A program made the translations under genes and the position numbers. A DNA stretch of 64,000 bases from Verticiella alkaliphila (GTDB taxonomy: Bacteria; Pseudomonadota; Gammaproteobacteria; Burkholderiales; Burkholderiaceae_B), in assembly GCF_018904615.1 (NCBI RefSeq), contig NZ_JADCNH010000018.1, positions 17,692 to 81,691 on the forward strand, read 5' to 3'. This document shows, one piece after another, positions 53,948-62,736 of this stretch. The first letter of the stretch is position 1; each line of letters begins with the position of its first letter. The notes under the pieces were generated by a model. That model was not told where the DNA came from, did no database searches, and saw only the letters and a list, made by a program, of their open reading frames with translations.

Positions 53948-54874
53948 TCAGCGGCCATCGACGACCAATCGCGCTGCCAGCGCGCGAAAGAGCGGCAAGG
54001 CCCGATCAATGTCCTCGGCGGTGGTGCCGCAGGTCACGGCGAGCCGATAGGCGGGCGTGTCGGCCAGGGCCACGTAGCGACGCGTCTCGGGCGCGTCGGT
54101 CGGCGTCAACTGCATTTCCTGCCCACGGACTGCACGGCCGAACGTGACGTGATCTGGCGAGGTGATCTCGCCGCGGGCGCCATAGCCGGCCAGCAGCGTC
54201 TCGGCAATCGTCGCCTGGTGCGTGCCCTGATTCAACTGCGCCTGATTGCGTTCGGCCAGCGCTGGCTGCTGGGGCCGCAGCGCGATGTCGCACAACCGTG
54301 TCGTGCCCGGCACCGGTTGGGGGCCCTCGGGTTTGGCGCCTACGCTCAGGACACTGACGAAGCCTGGGCGCGTGCGCGGCCCGAGGATCGTGAGGGTGGC
54401 CGGCACGGTGACCGACCAGCCGTTGCGCGAATCCTCGTAGTGATGAGGGTCTGGCTCGGTGAAGAGGACCGGCGAGGTGTCCTCGATATGGAAGGTGACC
54501 GGGATGCGGACATACCGGGATGCCTCCGGCATGCTGTCCGGAAACGCAGGCATGCGGCCCACGCGGCGAAGCATCGCGGCGGGCTGTGCGTCGATCTCGG
54601 GACGGCCGGTGCCAACGATCAGCGAGGGCTCTGAGATCGACCCGTCGCGCGCCACGCGAAAGCCGATGACGATCTCGTGTTTGCCGGGAGGCCAATTCCG
54701 TTCCGCTCGGGCTGCCCGCATCACGCGCTGGCGCACCTGGACCTGCCATTCATGCGCGGCGGCGTCCTGAGGGGCGGACACCACAGGCGAGGCCGGGGCG
54801 GCAGGCTGGGCGAGCACAGGGGCGGCGAGGGCGCCGCACGCGATCAGGAAAAAGGCGTGGCGAGGCTTGAGCAT
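53948..54874 (-). CDS. Secreted TonB-C-like protein, paralogue 2
   Basis: A 308-residue exported protein with a signal peptide (MLKPRHAFFLIACGALAAP, cleavage probably after VLAQ). WPPGKHEIVIGFRVARDGSI and GRPEIDAQPAAMLRRVGRMP match the TonB-C-like part, and TLTILGPRTRPG, VPGTTRLCDIAL, LADTPAYRLAVTCGTT and ALPLFRALAARL match the C-terminal part of the neighbour. The two genes are tandem, 57 bases apart and in the same direction, a clear duplication. Function is unknown; a periplasmic location is inferred. Confidence 0.72.
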   Translation of the reverse strand: MLKPRHAFFLIACGALAAPVLAQPAAPASPVVSAPQDAAAHEWQVQVRQRVMRAARAERNWPPGKHEIVIGFRVARDGSISEPSLIVGTGRPEIDAQPAAMLRRVGRMPAFPDSMPEASRYVRIPVTFHIEDTSPVLFTEPDPHHYEDSRNGWSVTVPATLTILGPRTRPGFVSVLSVGAKPEGPQPVPGTTRLCDIALRPQQPALAERNQAQLNQGTHQATIAETLLAGYGARGEITSPDHVTFGRAVRGQEMQLTPTDAPETRRYVALADTPAYRLAVTCGTTAEDIDRALPLFRALAARLVVDGR

Positions 54875-54919
54875 GGCCGCATTCTACGGCACGACGGTCG
54901 AGCAGCCTCGCCCCACGGC

Positions 54920-55453
54920 CTATGCCGCCGGCAGCCGCGTTTCGTACTCGCGATGCCGTTGCTGCCATCCCGCCCAGAACGTGGGCGTCGGCGTGCCGGC
55001 CAGCACTGCCCCGAGCGTGTCCAGGTGCTGATGCCAGCCGGCCGCCACGCCCAGCAATGTGGCGCGATCCGCAAAGCGGCGGTGGGTCAGCGTGAGCAGC
55101 ACCGCCTCGCCCTGGGCCTGCAGCGTGATGGTGACGTCACCGCCGTCCTCCCAGGTGAAGGCGAGCCGATGCGGCGGCTCGGCGGCGATGATCTGGCTTT
55201 CCAGGCGGCTTTCCTCGCCGATGCCATCCGGGCGTGGTGAGCGTGTCTCGGACAGCGTGTCGTTGCGCCACGTGAACGTGAAGGGCGCACCGGCGGTGAG
55301 TGTCATGACGCCGGCGGCCAGCCATTGCCGACGCAACTCGTCCCGGGTCAGGTAGGACCAGACGCGCTCGATCGGGCCGGGCAGGCGTCGGCGCAGGATC
55401 AGGGTCGTCGGGTCGGTGAGCGTGGCGTAATCGGCTTCGTCGGGCGTCGTCAT
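54920..55453 (-). CDS. AHSA1/SRPBCC-domain protein
   Basis: A 177-residue START-like fold. LRRRLPGPIERVWSYLTRDELRRQW, given here as the conserved PIERVWSYLTR segment, PPHRLAFTWEDGGDVTI, LTLTHRRF and GWHQHLDTLGAVL match the activator-of-Hsp90-ATPase homologue family often encoded beside ArsR regulators. Ligand or partner is unknown. The start at 55453 overlaps the ArsR stop by four bases (ATGA on the minus strand), so the pair is translationally coupled. Confidence 0.88.
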   Translation of the reverse strand: MTTPDEADYATLTDPTTLILRRRLPGPIERVWSYLTRDELRRQWLAAGVMTLTAGAPFTFTWRNDTLSETRSPRPDGIGEESRLESQIIAAEPPHRLAFTWEDGGDVTITLQAQGEAVLLTLTHRRFADRATLLGVAAGWHQHLDTLGAVLAGTPTPTFWAGWQQRHREYETRLPAA

Positions 55454-55815
55454 GGCGTCTCTCCTCGTGAGGGGGTGGGGTACTGCCGTGCATCGTCCTG
55501 CAAGAGGCGCTCGAGGGCGTCCAGGCGGGCGTCCCAGAAGCGCGCGTAAAAGCTCAACCAATCATGGGCGTGTGCGAGGGGCGCGGGTGCGAGCCGGCAC
55601 ACGTGCGTACGGCCACGGATCTCGCGAGCGACGAGGCCCGCGTCTTCCAGCTTGCGCACGTGCTTGGCTGCCGCCGCGAACGACATCGCATGCGGTTCTG
55701 CCAACTGGCTCACTGTCTGCTCGCCTGCGGCGAGCTGACGCAACATCTCGCGGCGCGTCGTGTCGGCCAGGGCGCGAAAGAGGTGATTCAGCTGGTCGGG
55801 TGAATATTCAACCAT
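55450..55815 (-). CDS. ArsR-family transcriptional repressor
   Basis: A 121-residue winged-helix regulator: LFRALADTTRREMLRQLAAGEQTVSQLAEPHAMSF with KHVRKLEDAGLVAREIRGR, quoted only in part (recognition helix SFAAAAKHVRKL). It lacks the paired cysteines of metal sensors and belongs to the subgroup that precedes AHSA1/SRPBCC genes. The start codon lies in the middle of a perfect operator, implying autorepression. The start at 55815 is favoured over 55851 because it begins MVEYSPDQLNHLFRAL, usual for the subgroup. Confidence 0.9.
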   Translation of the reverse strand: MVEYSPDQLNHLFRALADTTRREMLRQLAAGEQTVSQLAEPHAMSFAAAAKHVRKLEDAGLVAREIRGRTHVCRLAPAPLAHAHDWLSFYARFWDARLDALERLLQDDARQYPTPSRGETP

Positions 55816-55827
55816 GTGGTTGAATAT
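55804..55827 (-). promoter_or_regulatory. ArsR operator centred on its own start codon
   Basis: ATATTCAACCA (55804-55814) and TGGTTGAATAT (55817-55827) are exact 11-base inverted repeats separated by two bases. The ATG of the arsR gene occupies 55815-55813, inside the palindrome. Perfect dyads of this type are usual binding sites of ArsR dimers. Confidence 0.85.
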
Positions 55828-55974
55828 AGGCGTCGCCACTGCGTGTGTCAACGCCCGTCGTCACAGGATTGCCACATGACCCGGCTAGACTGGAGCGACG
55901 CGTCGCGGCGTCGCAGATCCGTTACCGCACGCGATGGCGTGAGCCCGTGAGCGTGATCTGTCGGAGATGCCAGC

Positions 55975-56895
55975 ATGTCCCAACCGAATGACAACAGCGC
56001 TGCGGCGCAGTGGCTCAAGGCCGAGCTCCAGGATGCTCTGGACGAAGATTACGAACTGGAGCTGAGCGAGGAGGTGCTCTCGCGCGAGCTCGATGGCATC
56101 TACCAGACGGCCCACCCCGACGGGCTGGATCGTCTCACGTACTTTCGCGAGCTGATCCGTCTGCAGGGTGAGCTCATCAAGCTGCAGGATTGGGTGGCGC
56201 ACACCAAGCAGAAGATCGTCGTGCTCTTCGAGGGGCGTGATTCCGCGGGCAAGGGCGGCGTCATCAAGCGCATCACGCAGCGGCTCAACCCCCGGATCGT
56301 GCGCGTGGCCGCCTTGCCCGCGCCCAGCGATCGCGAGCGCACGCAGTGGTACTTCCAGCGCTACGTGCAGCATCTGCCCGCAGGCGGCGAGATCGTGCTG
56401 TTCGATCGCTCCTGGTACAACCGCGCCGGCGTCGAGCGTGTGATGGGCTTTGCCCGGCCCGACCAGGTCGAGGACTTCTTTCGCGACGTGCCCGAATTTG
56501 AACGCATGCTGGTGCGCTCGGGCATTCGCCTCGTGAAGTACTGGTTCTCCATCACCGATGAGGAGCAGCAGATGCGCTTCATGATGCGCATCCACGATCC
56601 CATGAAGCAATGGAAGCTCTCGCCCATGGATCTGCAGTCGCGCGTGCGCTGGGAGCAATACACCAAGGCCAAGGAGGACATGTTCGCGCGCACGAGCATC
56701 GCCGAAGCGCCCTGGTACATCGTCGAGGGCAACGACAAGAAGCGGGCTCGACTGAACTGCATCGACCATCTGTTGCAGCAGATCCCCTACGAGCCGGTGC
56801 CGCATGACGAGATCACCTTGCCGGACCGTGTCTTCAACCCGGAGTACGAGCGCGCGACGCTGCCGCCCAACCTGTACGTGCCGCAGAAGTATTGA
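55975..56895 (+). CDS. ppk2: Polyphosphate kinase 2
   Basis: A 306-residue PPK2 protein. It shows Walker A FEGRDSAGKGG (residues about 80-90), QWYFQRYVQHLPAGGEIVLFDRSWYNRAGVE (lid and Walker B region near 135-160, FDRSWYNR being the key piece), KYWFSITDEEQ and SPMDLQSRVRWEQYTKAKEDMF. PPK2 enzymes phosphorylate nucleoside diphosphates or monophosphates with polyphosphate. Single-domain length fits class I; nucleotide preference is not predictable by eye. A disaccharide-phosphorylase fusion follows 104 bases later. Confidence 0.92.
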   Translation: MSQPNDNSAAAQWLKAELQDALDEDYELELSEEVLSRELDGIYQTAHPDGLDRLTYFRELIRLQGELIKLQDWVAHTKQKIVVLFEGRDSAGKGGVIKRITQRLNPRIVRVAALPAPSDRERTQWYFQRYVQHLPAGGEIVLFDRSWYNRAGVERVMGFARPDQVEDFFRDVPEFERMLVRSGIRLVKYWFSITDEEQQMRFMMRIHDPMKQWKLSPMDLQSRVRWEQYTKAKEDMFARTSIAEAPWYIVEGNDKKRARLNCIDHLLQQIPYEPVPHDEITLPDRVFNPEYERATLPPNLYVPQKY

Positions 56896-56999
56896 CGGCG
56901 GGCGCTTCCCCGGCGGCAGGGAACTTGCTTGGTGCGCTGGTGATCCGACAGCCAGTGCCGACCGCGTGTTGCGGCGGCTGCGAACCCGGGAACCGAAGC

Positions 57000-59900
57000 A
57001 TGCCGCCAGAATCCTCGACGCATCCCGCCGTCACCTTGTCATCGCGCGACGTCGATGCCGTGCTCTTCGATCTGGACGGGGTGCTCACGGACACGGCCAG
57101 CATCCATGCCGAGGCCTGGAAGCGTCTCTTCGACGACTTTCTGCGGCGTTGGGCGGAACTGCACGATCAGCCCTTCGTGCCCTTCGATGCGCAGACGGAT
57201 TACCTCGAGCACGTCGATGGCAAGCCGCGCTACGACGGGGTTTCCGACTTCCTCGCCGCGCGTGGCGTGACGCTCCCCTGGGACAGCCCGGAGGACGATC
57301 CGGAGCGGCCCAGCATCCGCCTGCTCGGGGCTCGCAAGGACATGTACTTCAGCGAGCAATTGCAGCGTTACGGTGCGCCTGCGATTCCCGAGGCGGTGGC
57401 GCTGGTGCGCGCGCTGCGCGAGAACGGTATCCGCACGGCCGTGGTGTCCTCCAGCCGCAACTGCGCACCGGTGTTGCGGGCGGCGGGCATCGCCCACCTC
57501 TTCGATGACCGCGTCGATGGCGTCGACGTCGAGTCGCTGTCGATGCCGGGCAAGCCCGCGCCAGACACGTTCCTCGAAGCGGCAATCCGCCTGGGTGCCG
57601 AGCCGTCGCGTGCGGTGGTCGTGGAGGATGCGTTGGCCGGCGTGCGGGCCGGTGCGGCCGGGCGCTTTGGCTGCATCATCGCCGTGGATCGCCATGGGGG
57701 CGGCGAGGCCTTGCGCGAGGCCGGTGCCTCCGTGGTCGTCACCTCGCTCGCCGAGGTTGCCGTGGAGGCCGAATCCGACGAGGACTGGACGCTGCGGTTC
57801 GATGGCTTCGATCCGGAGGAGGAGGGCAACCGCGAAGCGCTGTGCGCACTGGGCAATGGATACTTCGCGACGCGCGGCGCCGTGCCGTTCGCCACGGCCG
57901 ACGATGTGCACTACCCGGGCACCTACATCGCGGGCGGCTATAACCGTTTGCGCAGCCGGGTGGCAGGACGCACGGTGGAGAACGAGGATCTCGTCAATTT
58001 CCCGAACTGGCTGCATCTGCGCATCTTTCTGGATGGCGACGAGCCGCTGAGTCTGCGCACGCTGCGCATCCTCGAGCATCGGCAGGCCCTGCACCTGCGC
58101 ACTGGCGTGCTCACGCGCGAGACCCGTGTCGAGGACGCCCGCGGGCACCAATCCACGTTGCGCGAGCGTCGCGTGGTATCCATGGACGACATGCACCAGG
58201 CGGGCTACGAACTCTCGATCACGGCCGAGAACTGGGCGGGGCGCATCCGTGTGGAGAGCGGCATCGACGGCCGGATCGTGAATGACGGTGCCAAGCTCTA
58301 CGAGGAATTCGACAACCGTCATCTGGCGCCGGTGGCGGGCGATTCGCTAGGCGAGGATGCCGTCTGGTTGAAGACCCGAACGAATCAATCCGAGTTGCAG
58401 GTGGCGATGGCCGCTCGCACGCGGCTCTGGGTGGATGGGCAGATCTGTCAGACTGAACGCTCGACCGTGCGCGAAGACGGCTATGTGGCGCAGCGCCTGC
58501 AGATCGACGTGTCACGCGGCGCCACGCTGCGGATCGAAAAGCTCGCCACCGTCTTCACCTCGCGCGACCCGGCGATCTCCGAATGCGGGCTGGCCGCGCG
58601 CAAGGCGCTTGAGCGCATGACGGATGTCGCCACGCTCTTCGAGCGTCAGCGCATGGCCTGGCGCGAGCTCTGGAACCGCTTCGATCTGCACCTGGTCACC
58701 AAGGCGGGTGAGAACCTCGAGGAAAGCAGCCTTCTCCTGTTGCGCCTGAACACGTTCCACCTGCTGCAGGCGGTCTCCTCACATTCGCGCGGCCTGGACA
58801 TCGGCGTGCCCTCGCGCGGCTGGACGGGTGAGGCCTACCAGGGGCACATCTTCTGGGACGAGCTCTTCATCTTCCCGTTCTTCAACATGCGCATGCCGGA
58901 AGTGACGCGCTCGCTGCTCATGTACCGGTTCCGGCGTCTGCCGGAGGCCCGCGCGGCCGCCCGTGCCGCGGGCTACGCGGGCGCGATGTTTCCCTGGCAG
59001 AGCGGCAGCGACGGCCAGGAAGAAACCCAGAAGATGAACCTCAACCACCGTTCGCGTCGCTGGATGCCGGACAACTCCTACCATCAGCGCCACATCGGCA
59101 GCGCCGTCGCCTATAACGTCTGGCAGTACTTCCAGGTGACGGGTGACCTGGAGTTCCTGGAATCCTTCGGTGCTGAGATCCTGCTGGACGTGGCGCATTT
59201 CTGGGCCAGCATCGCCACCTTCGACACGGATCGCCAGCGCTACAGCATCCGTGGCGTCATGGGCCCGGACGAGTATCACGACGGCTATCCCGATGCCGAG
59301 AAGCCCGGCATCGACAACAACGCCTACACCAACGTCATGGCCGCCTGGGTGCTGATCCGCGCCCGCGAGGTGTACGCACTGATCTCGGACATGCGTCGGG
59401 TGGAGTTGCTGGAGCAGCTCGGCATCACGCCGGATGAGGTGCTGCAGTGGGACGACATCAGTCGACGGCTCCACATTCCCTTCCACGAAGACGGCGTCAT
59501 CAGCCAGTTCGAAGGCTACGAGGCGCTCCAGGAGTTCGACTGGGAGGGCTATCGGCAGCGCTACGACAACATCCAGCGGCTCGATCTCATCCTGGAGGCG
59601 GAGGGGGACACGACCAATCGCTATCGCCTCTCCAAGCAGGCCGATACGCTGATGCTGTTCTATCTCTTTGAGGAATCCGAGCTGGCGGCGCTCTTCGCCC
59701 ACCTGGGTTATGAGCTCAATGCCGAGGCGATCACGCGCACCGTGGATTTCTACAGTGACCGCACCTCGCACGGCTCCACCTTGAGCCGCGTGGTGCACGC
59801 CTGGGTGCTGGCCCGGCAGGATCGCAGCCAGGCCGTGCGGCTCTTTGCCGAAGCGCTCCAGAGCGACGTCATCGACATTCAGCAGGGCACCACCGCGGAG

Positions 59901-60224
59901 GGCGTGCACCTGGCCTCCATGGCAGGCTCCGTAGATCTCATGCAGCGCGCCACGACGGGCCTGTCCGTGCGGGATGGCTTGCTGCACATCACCCCGCAGC
60001 TGCCGCCCGAGATGGAGCGCCTGGATCTACGCATCCACTACCGCGGCCACTCGCTGGACGTGCGGTTGTCCCAGCGCTCGCTCACCGTGCATGGGCGCAA
60101 CCGTTCGGCGCCGCCGATCGGGCTGTGCGTGAATGGGCAACGGGTGACCTTCGAAGCCGGCACGAGCCGGGTGTTCCGGCTGGGGCCGGCGCAACGCGCG
60201 GCGCCCGTGCTGAGCCAGGCGTAA
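57000..60224 (+). CDS. HAD phosphatase/phosphoglucomutase fused to GH65 phosphorylase
   Basis: A 1074-residue fusion. Residues about 15-245 are a HAD domain like beta-phosphoglucomutase (nucleophile in DAVLFDLDGVLTD, VVSSSRN, KPAPDTF, VVVEDALAG). From about 260 to the end it is a glycoside hydrolase family 65 protein (NREALCALGNGYFATRG, SRGWTGEAYQGHIFWDEL, catalytic acid Glu758 in GVMGPDEYHDGY, phosphate-site region GTTAEGVHLASMAG). GH65 enzymes phosphorolyse trehalose, maltose or kojibiose to beta-glucose 1-phosphate, which beta-phosphoglucomutase converts to glucose 6-phosphate, so both steps could be on one chain. The start at 57000 is favoured; an earlier frame overlaps the ppk2 end. Confidence 0.9.
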   Translation: MPPESSTHPAVTLSSRDVDAVLFDLDGVLTDTASIHAEAWKRLFDDFLRRWAELHDQPFVPFDAQTDYLEHVDGKPRYDGVSDFLAARGVTLPWDSPEDDPERPSIRLLGARKDMYFSEQLQRYGAPAIPEAVALVRALRENGIRTAVVSSSRNCAPVLRAAGIAHLFDDRVDGVDVESLSMPGKPAPDTFLEAAIRLGAEPSRAVVVEDALAGVRAGAAGRFGCIIAVDRHGGGEALREAGASVVVTSLAEVAVEAESDEDWTLRFDGFDPEEEGNREALCALGNGYFATRGAVPFATADDVHYPGTYIAGGYNRLRSRVAGRTVENEDLVNFPNWLHLRIFLDGDEPLSLRTLRILEHRQALHLRTGVLTRETRVEDARGHQSTLRERRVVSMDDMHQAGYELSITAENWAGRIRVESGIDGRIVNDGAKLYEEFDNRHLAPVAGDSLGEDAVWLKTRTNQSELQVAMAARTRLWVDGQICQTERSTVREDGYVAQRLQIDVSRGATLRIEKLATVFTSRDPAISECGLAARKALERMTDVATLFERQRMAWRELWNRFDLHLVTKAGENLEESSLLLLRLNTFHLLQAVSSHSRGLDIGVPSRGWTGEAYQGHIFWDELFIFPFFNMRMPEVTRSLLMYRFRRLPEARAAARAAGYAGAMFPWQSGSDGQEETQKMNLNHRSRRWMPDNSYHQRHIGSAVAYNVWQYFQVTGDLEFLESFGAEILLDVAHFWASIATFDTDRQRYSIRGVMGPDEYHDGYPDAEKPGIDNNAYTNVMAAWVLIRAREVYALISDMRRVELLEQLGITPDEVLQWDDISRRLHIPFHEDGVISQFEGYEALQEFDWEGYRQRYDNIQRLDLILEAEGDTTNRYRLSKQADTLMLFYLFEESELAALFAHLGYELNAEAITRTVDFYSDRTSHGSTLSRVVHAWVLARQDRSQAVRLFAEALQSDVIDIQQGTTAEGVHLASMAGSVDLMQRATTGLSVRDGLLHITPQLPPEMERLDLRIHYRGHSLDVRLSQRSLTVHGRNRSAPPIGLCVNGQRVTFEAGTSRVFRLGPAQRAAPVLSQA

Positions 60225-60279
60225 GCGGGCCGGCATGCCGCTTGCGGATGGGCGGCATCTCAACACCCAGGAGATTGTC

Positions 60280-60546
60280 ATGCCCCAGCAGACCCCGACG
60301 AATGCCGCCAACGACGCCTGGCAGAAGATCAAGACGGCCGACGAGCGTCGGCCGAGCCTTCCCGGCGAGCACTGGATCGTGTTTGGTCTGGGCGCGCTGC
60401 TCGTGACCAAGGCGGCGCGTCAGCGCTCGCTGATCGGCAGCGCCCTGATGCTGGCGGCGGGTTCCGCGCTCCTGGGCCGCGCCGCAAGCGGGCGCGAGGG
60501 CCTCATCAAGACCGCGAGTCAACTATTGAGCCGGCGACGCTTCTGA
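60280..60546 (+). CDS. Small hydrophobic protein
   Basis: An 88-residue protein with a polar start (about 1-30), two short hydrophobic segments (HWIVFGLGALLVTKAA and SLIGSALMLAAGSALLG) and a basic C-terminus ending LLSRRRF. It is probably a small membrane protein. A strong CAGGAG ribosome site precedes the ATG at 60280. It follows the GH65 fusion by 55 bases and is likely in its operon. No family was recognised. Confidence 0.7.
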   Translation: MPQQTPTNAANDAWQKIKTADERRPSLPGEHWIVFGLGALLVTKAARQRSLIGSALMLAAGSALLGRAASGREGLIKTASQLLSRRRF

Positions 60547-60573
60547 CGACAAGCGTTGCGGCAGGGCGCCTAT

Positions 60574-60661
60574 TGGCGGAGGCGGTGAGATTCGAACTCA
60601 CGAACGGTTGCCCGTTGCCGGTTTTCAAGACCGGTGCAATCGACCACTCTGCCACACCTCC
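60574..60661 (-). tRNA. tRNA-Ser (anticodon UGA)
   Basis: An 88-nt class II tRNA on the minus strand with encoded CCA. The acceptor strand GGAGGTG pairs with CGCCTCC, the D-arm has GGCAGAGTGGTCGA, the anticodon loop CTTGAAA gives TGA between CCGGT and ACCGG, a long variable arm (GGCAACGGGCAACCGTT region) follows, and the T-arm contains GTTCGAATC. It reads serine codons UCA, UCG and UCU. Confidence 0.96.
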
Positions 60662-60750
60662 GTGGCGCCTGCTGATGATTGCGTGCCGGCCAAGCCAGCG
60701 CGCAAGGGCGACATCATAAACGATCCTGCCAGGGCAGGGCGTTCATGTCG

Positions 60751-61596
60751 TCAGGGCAGGCGTTCGTATTTCGTGACGCACATCGTCGGGCCCTGTTCGG
60801 CCACGTAGAGACTGCCCTGGGCATCGCCCCACAAGCCGTGGGGATAGACGCCGAAGGTGCGCATGCGCCCAACGATCTGCCCCTCCAGATCCAGCCGCGT
60901 GATGCGTGGCGCCTGATCGGCGACGAACACGTGGGTGCCGTCGCACCAGATGTCCATCGGGCGCACGAAGTGACGCCATTGCGTCAGATAACGGCCATCG
61001 CGATCGAAGATCTGCACACGATCGTTTTCGCGATCGCAGACAGCCACGCGATCGTCCGGGAGCACCCAGGCGCCATGCGGCGTGGCGAACGCGCCGGGAC
61101 CGTCGCCCACCGTGCCCCAGGTCTGCACGTGTTCGCCCTGTGCGGTGAAGCGGTGCACACAGGCGTTGCCATAGCCGTCCGTCACGTACAGTTCGCCGTC
61201 GGGCGCCACGGCGACGTCGGTGGGGTGGTTGAAAGGCGCCTGCCAGTGGGGTGTGTTGAACTCACCCAACGCGAAGCGGGGTTTGAGGTCCGCATCGAAC
61301 GCCAGCACCTGATGCGCATCGTAGGACACGAGATAGACCTGATCGTGGGCATCGATGAAGATGCCATGGCCGCTCGTGAGGCGAGGGTCGTCGAGCGTGG
61401 ACTCGAGCTCGCCCGACGCGGCGAAGATCATCACATGCGGAGCCTCGCGCTGCAGCACGAAGACACGGCCTCGGCTGTCCACCGCCAACTGGCTGAGATT
61501 GCGCAGGCGCGCCTGTGGCGTATCACGGTGCCAGGGGCGAATCATCCGGTAGCGCGCGGCGCCGTCGGTCATGAAGAAGTCGGGAGGTGGGAGCAT
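60751..61596 (-). CDS. NHL-repeat beta-propeller protein
   Basis: A 281-residue protein made of about six NHL-like repeats; the clearest are NHPTDVAVAPDGELYVTDGYG, split here as HPTDVAVAPDG and LYVTDGYGN, FATPHGAWVLPDDRVAVCDREN and VQIFDRDG. It resembles bacterial homologues of the peptidyl-alpha-hydroxyglycine lyase propeller, but catalysis is unproven. No signal peptide is visible, suggesting a cytosolic location. The ATG at 61596 is chosen; a TTG at 61626 would add ten residues. Confidence 0.78.
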   Translation of the reverse strand: MLPPPDFFMTDGAARYRMIRPWHRDTPQARLRNLSQLAVDSRGRVFVLQREAPHVMIFAASGELESTLDDPRLTSGHGIFIDAHDQVYLVSYDAHQVLAFDADLKPRFALGEFNTPHWQAPFNHPTDVAVAPDGELYVTDGYGNACVHRFTAQGEHVQTWGTVGDGPGAFATPHGAWVLPDDRVAVCDRENDRVQIFDRDGRYLTQWRHFVRPMDIWCDGTHVFVADQAPRITRLDLEGQIVGRMRTFGVYPHGLWGDAQGSLYVAEQGPTMCVTKYERLP

Positions 61597-61706
61597 GGTG
61601 TCTGAAGGCGGTGGAGGCGTCGCCAAGGGGCGTCGGATGAGCTGGCGAGCCAGGCAGGATGCTATCGTGGGGCATCACGATGGCACAGGCAAGAGGAGGG
61701 TGCGCC

Positions 61707-62174
61707 ATGGCGATACTCGGCAGCGCGCGGCTGGCGTGGCAATCGGATTACGGCCAGTTCTATCTGGTGGACTTGCGCGACACGGCGTTCACGCCACCCA
61801 TGGCGATCACGCCGGTGATGGAGCGCCAGCGCTTTCAGGCAACGCCGGCGGGGCTGGTGGTCTACACGGCGGATTGCCTGCAGCAGCACGTGGAGATCCG
61901 CGTGCACGATGCCGAGCCCGTCTTCTCCGAGGTCGAGCTGATGAGCGATCGGCCCTGGACCCAGGTCGAGACCACGCCGGCTCATTTTCCGTGCCGCACG
62001 TTCAGCATCAGCTCGCCCTGTGCTCCGGATCCCCAGCCCCTCGGCCCCCTGTTCCTCACACCCAGCGAGCACGTCCAGGTGCGGATCGCCTGGGTGGAGT
62101 TCGACGGTGCGCGTGACGACAGCGTGCCCGTGGAACCTGATGTCATTCAGATCGACATCTGGCCAGCGGCCTGA
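61707..62174 (+). CDS. Unrecognised 155-residue protein
   Basis: No family was recognised. The protein starts MAILGSARLAWQSDYGQFYLVD and is rich in predicted beta strands with hydrophobic alternation (GLVVYTADCLQQHVEIRVHD; VQVRIAWVEFDGARDDSVPV, each a separate region). It has no signal peptide or membrane helix. A GAGGAGG ribosome site (aagaggagggt) lies nine bases before the ATG at 61707, which makes it a likely real gene. It is divergent from the NHL gene and 86 bases before the thioesterase. Confidence 0.65.
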   Translation: MAILGSARLAWQSDYGQFYLVDLRDTAFTPPMAITPVMERQRFQATPAGLVVYTADCLQQHVEIRVHDAEPVFSEVELMSDRPWTQVETTPAHFPCRTFSISSPCAPDPQPLGPLFLTPSEHVQVRIAWVEFDGARDDSVPVEPDVIQIDIWPAA

Positions 62175-62260
62175 GGCCCTGGCGCGCCGCGCCAAGAGGG
62201 CGTCGATCGTCGCGTGAGCTACTATCGGACCCCTTTGATGCGCACGCGAGCCGCCTCCTC

Positions 62261-62647
62261 ATGACGACGCCTTCCCTGGACAATCCCTATCTCGAGTCGC
62301 TCGGCATGGTCATCGACGCCTGGCAGCCGGGGCAGGTCGCGCTCTCGCTGCTGACCGATGCCTCGCACGGCAACCGCCGTGGCGTGGTGCAGGGCGGCAT
62401 CGTGGCCACGTTGCTCGACGCGGCGGCAGGCTACGCCGGCCTCATGAACGAGGGCGGCGAGGCCGGACATGCTGCCACCATCTCGCTTGCCATCAATTAC
62501 CTCGCGCCCGCGCCGATCGGCCTTCTGCGTGCCGAGGGGCGCGTCACGGGTGGGGGGCGCCGCGTCTTCTTCTCGGACGCGCGGCTCTACGACGCAGCAG
62601 GCGGTCTCGTGGCCACGGCACAGGGAAGCTTTCGCCGTAGCGCCTAG
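62261..62647 (+). CDS. PaaI-family hotdog thioesterase
   Basis: A 128-residue single hotdog domain. NRRGVVQGGIVATLLDAAAGYAG contains the family helix (GGIVATLLDAA) with the region that normally supplies the catalytic Asn or Asp, followed by SLAINYLAPAPIG and LVATAQGSFR. Such proteins hydrolyse acyl-CoA or aryl-CoA thioesters; the substrate is unknown. It precedes tpiA by 89 bases, with a separate promoter candidate between. Confidence 0.88.
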   Translation: MTTPSLDNPYLESLGMVIDAWQPGQVALSLLTDASHGNRRGVVQGGIVATLLDAAAGYAGLMNEGGEAGHAATISLAINYLAPAPIGLLRAEGRVTGGGRRVFFSDARLYDAAGGLVATAQGSFRRSA

Positions 62648-62662
62648 CCTCGTCAAAAACGC

Positions 62663-62668
62663 TACAAT
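62663..62668 (+). promoter_or_regulatory. Candidate -10 box of tpiA
   Basis: TACAAT lies 68 bases before the tpiA start and immediately after the thioesterase gene. The -35 would fall inside the end of that gene and is weak. Confidence 0.4.
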
Positions 62669-62736
62669 CAAGGGTTTTTCGACGTGGCGTTGGCTATTGG
62701 GCCAGCGCTCGCAATCCTTTACTCAGACGTTAGCCC

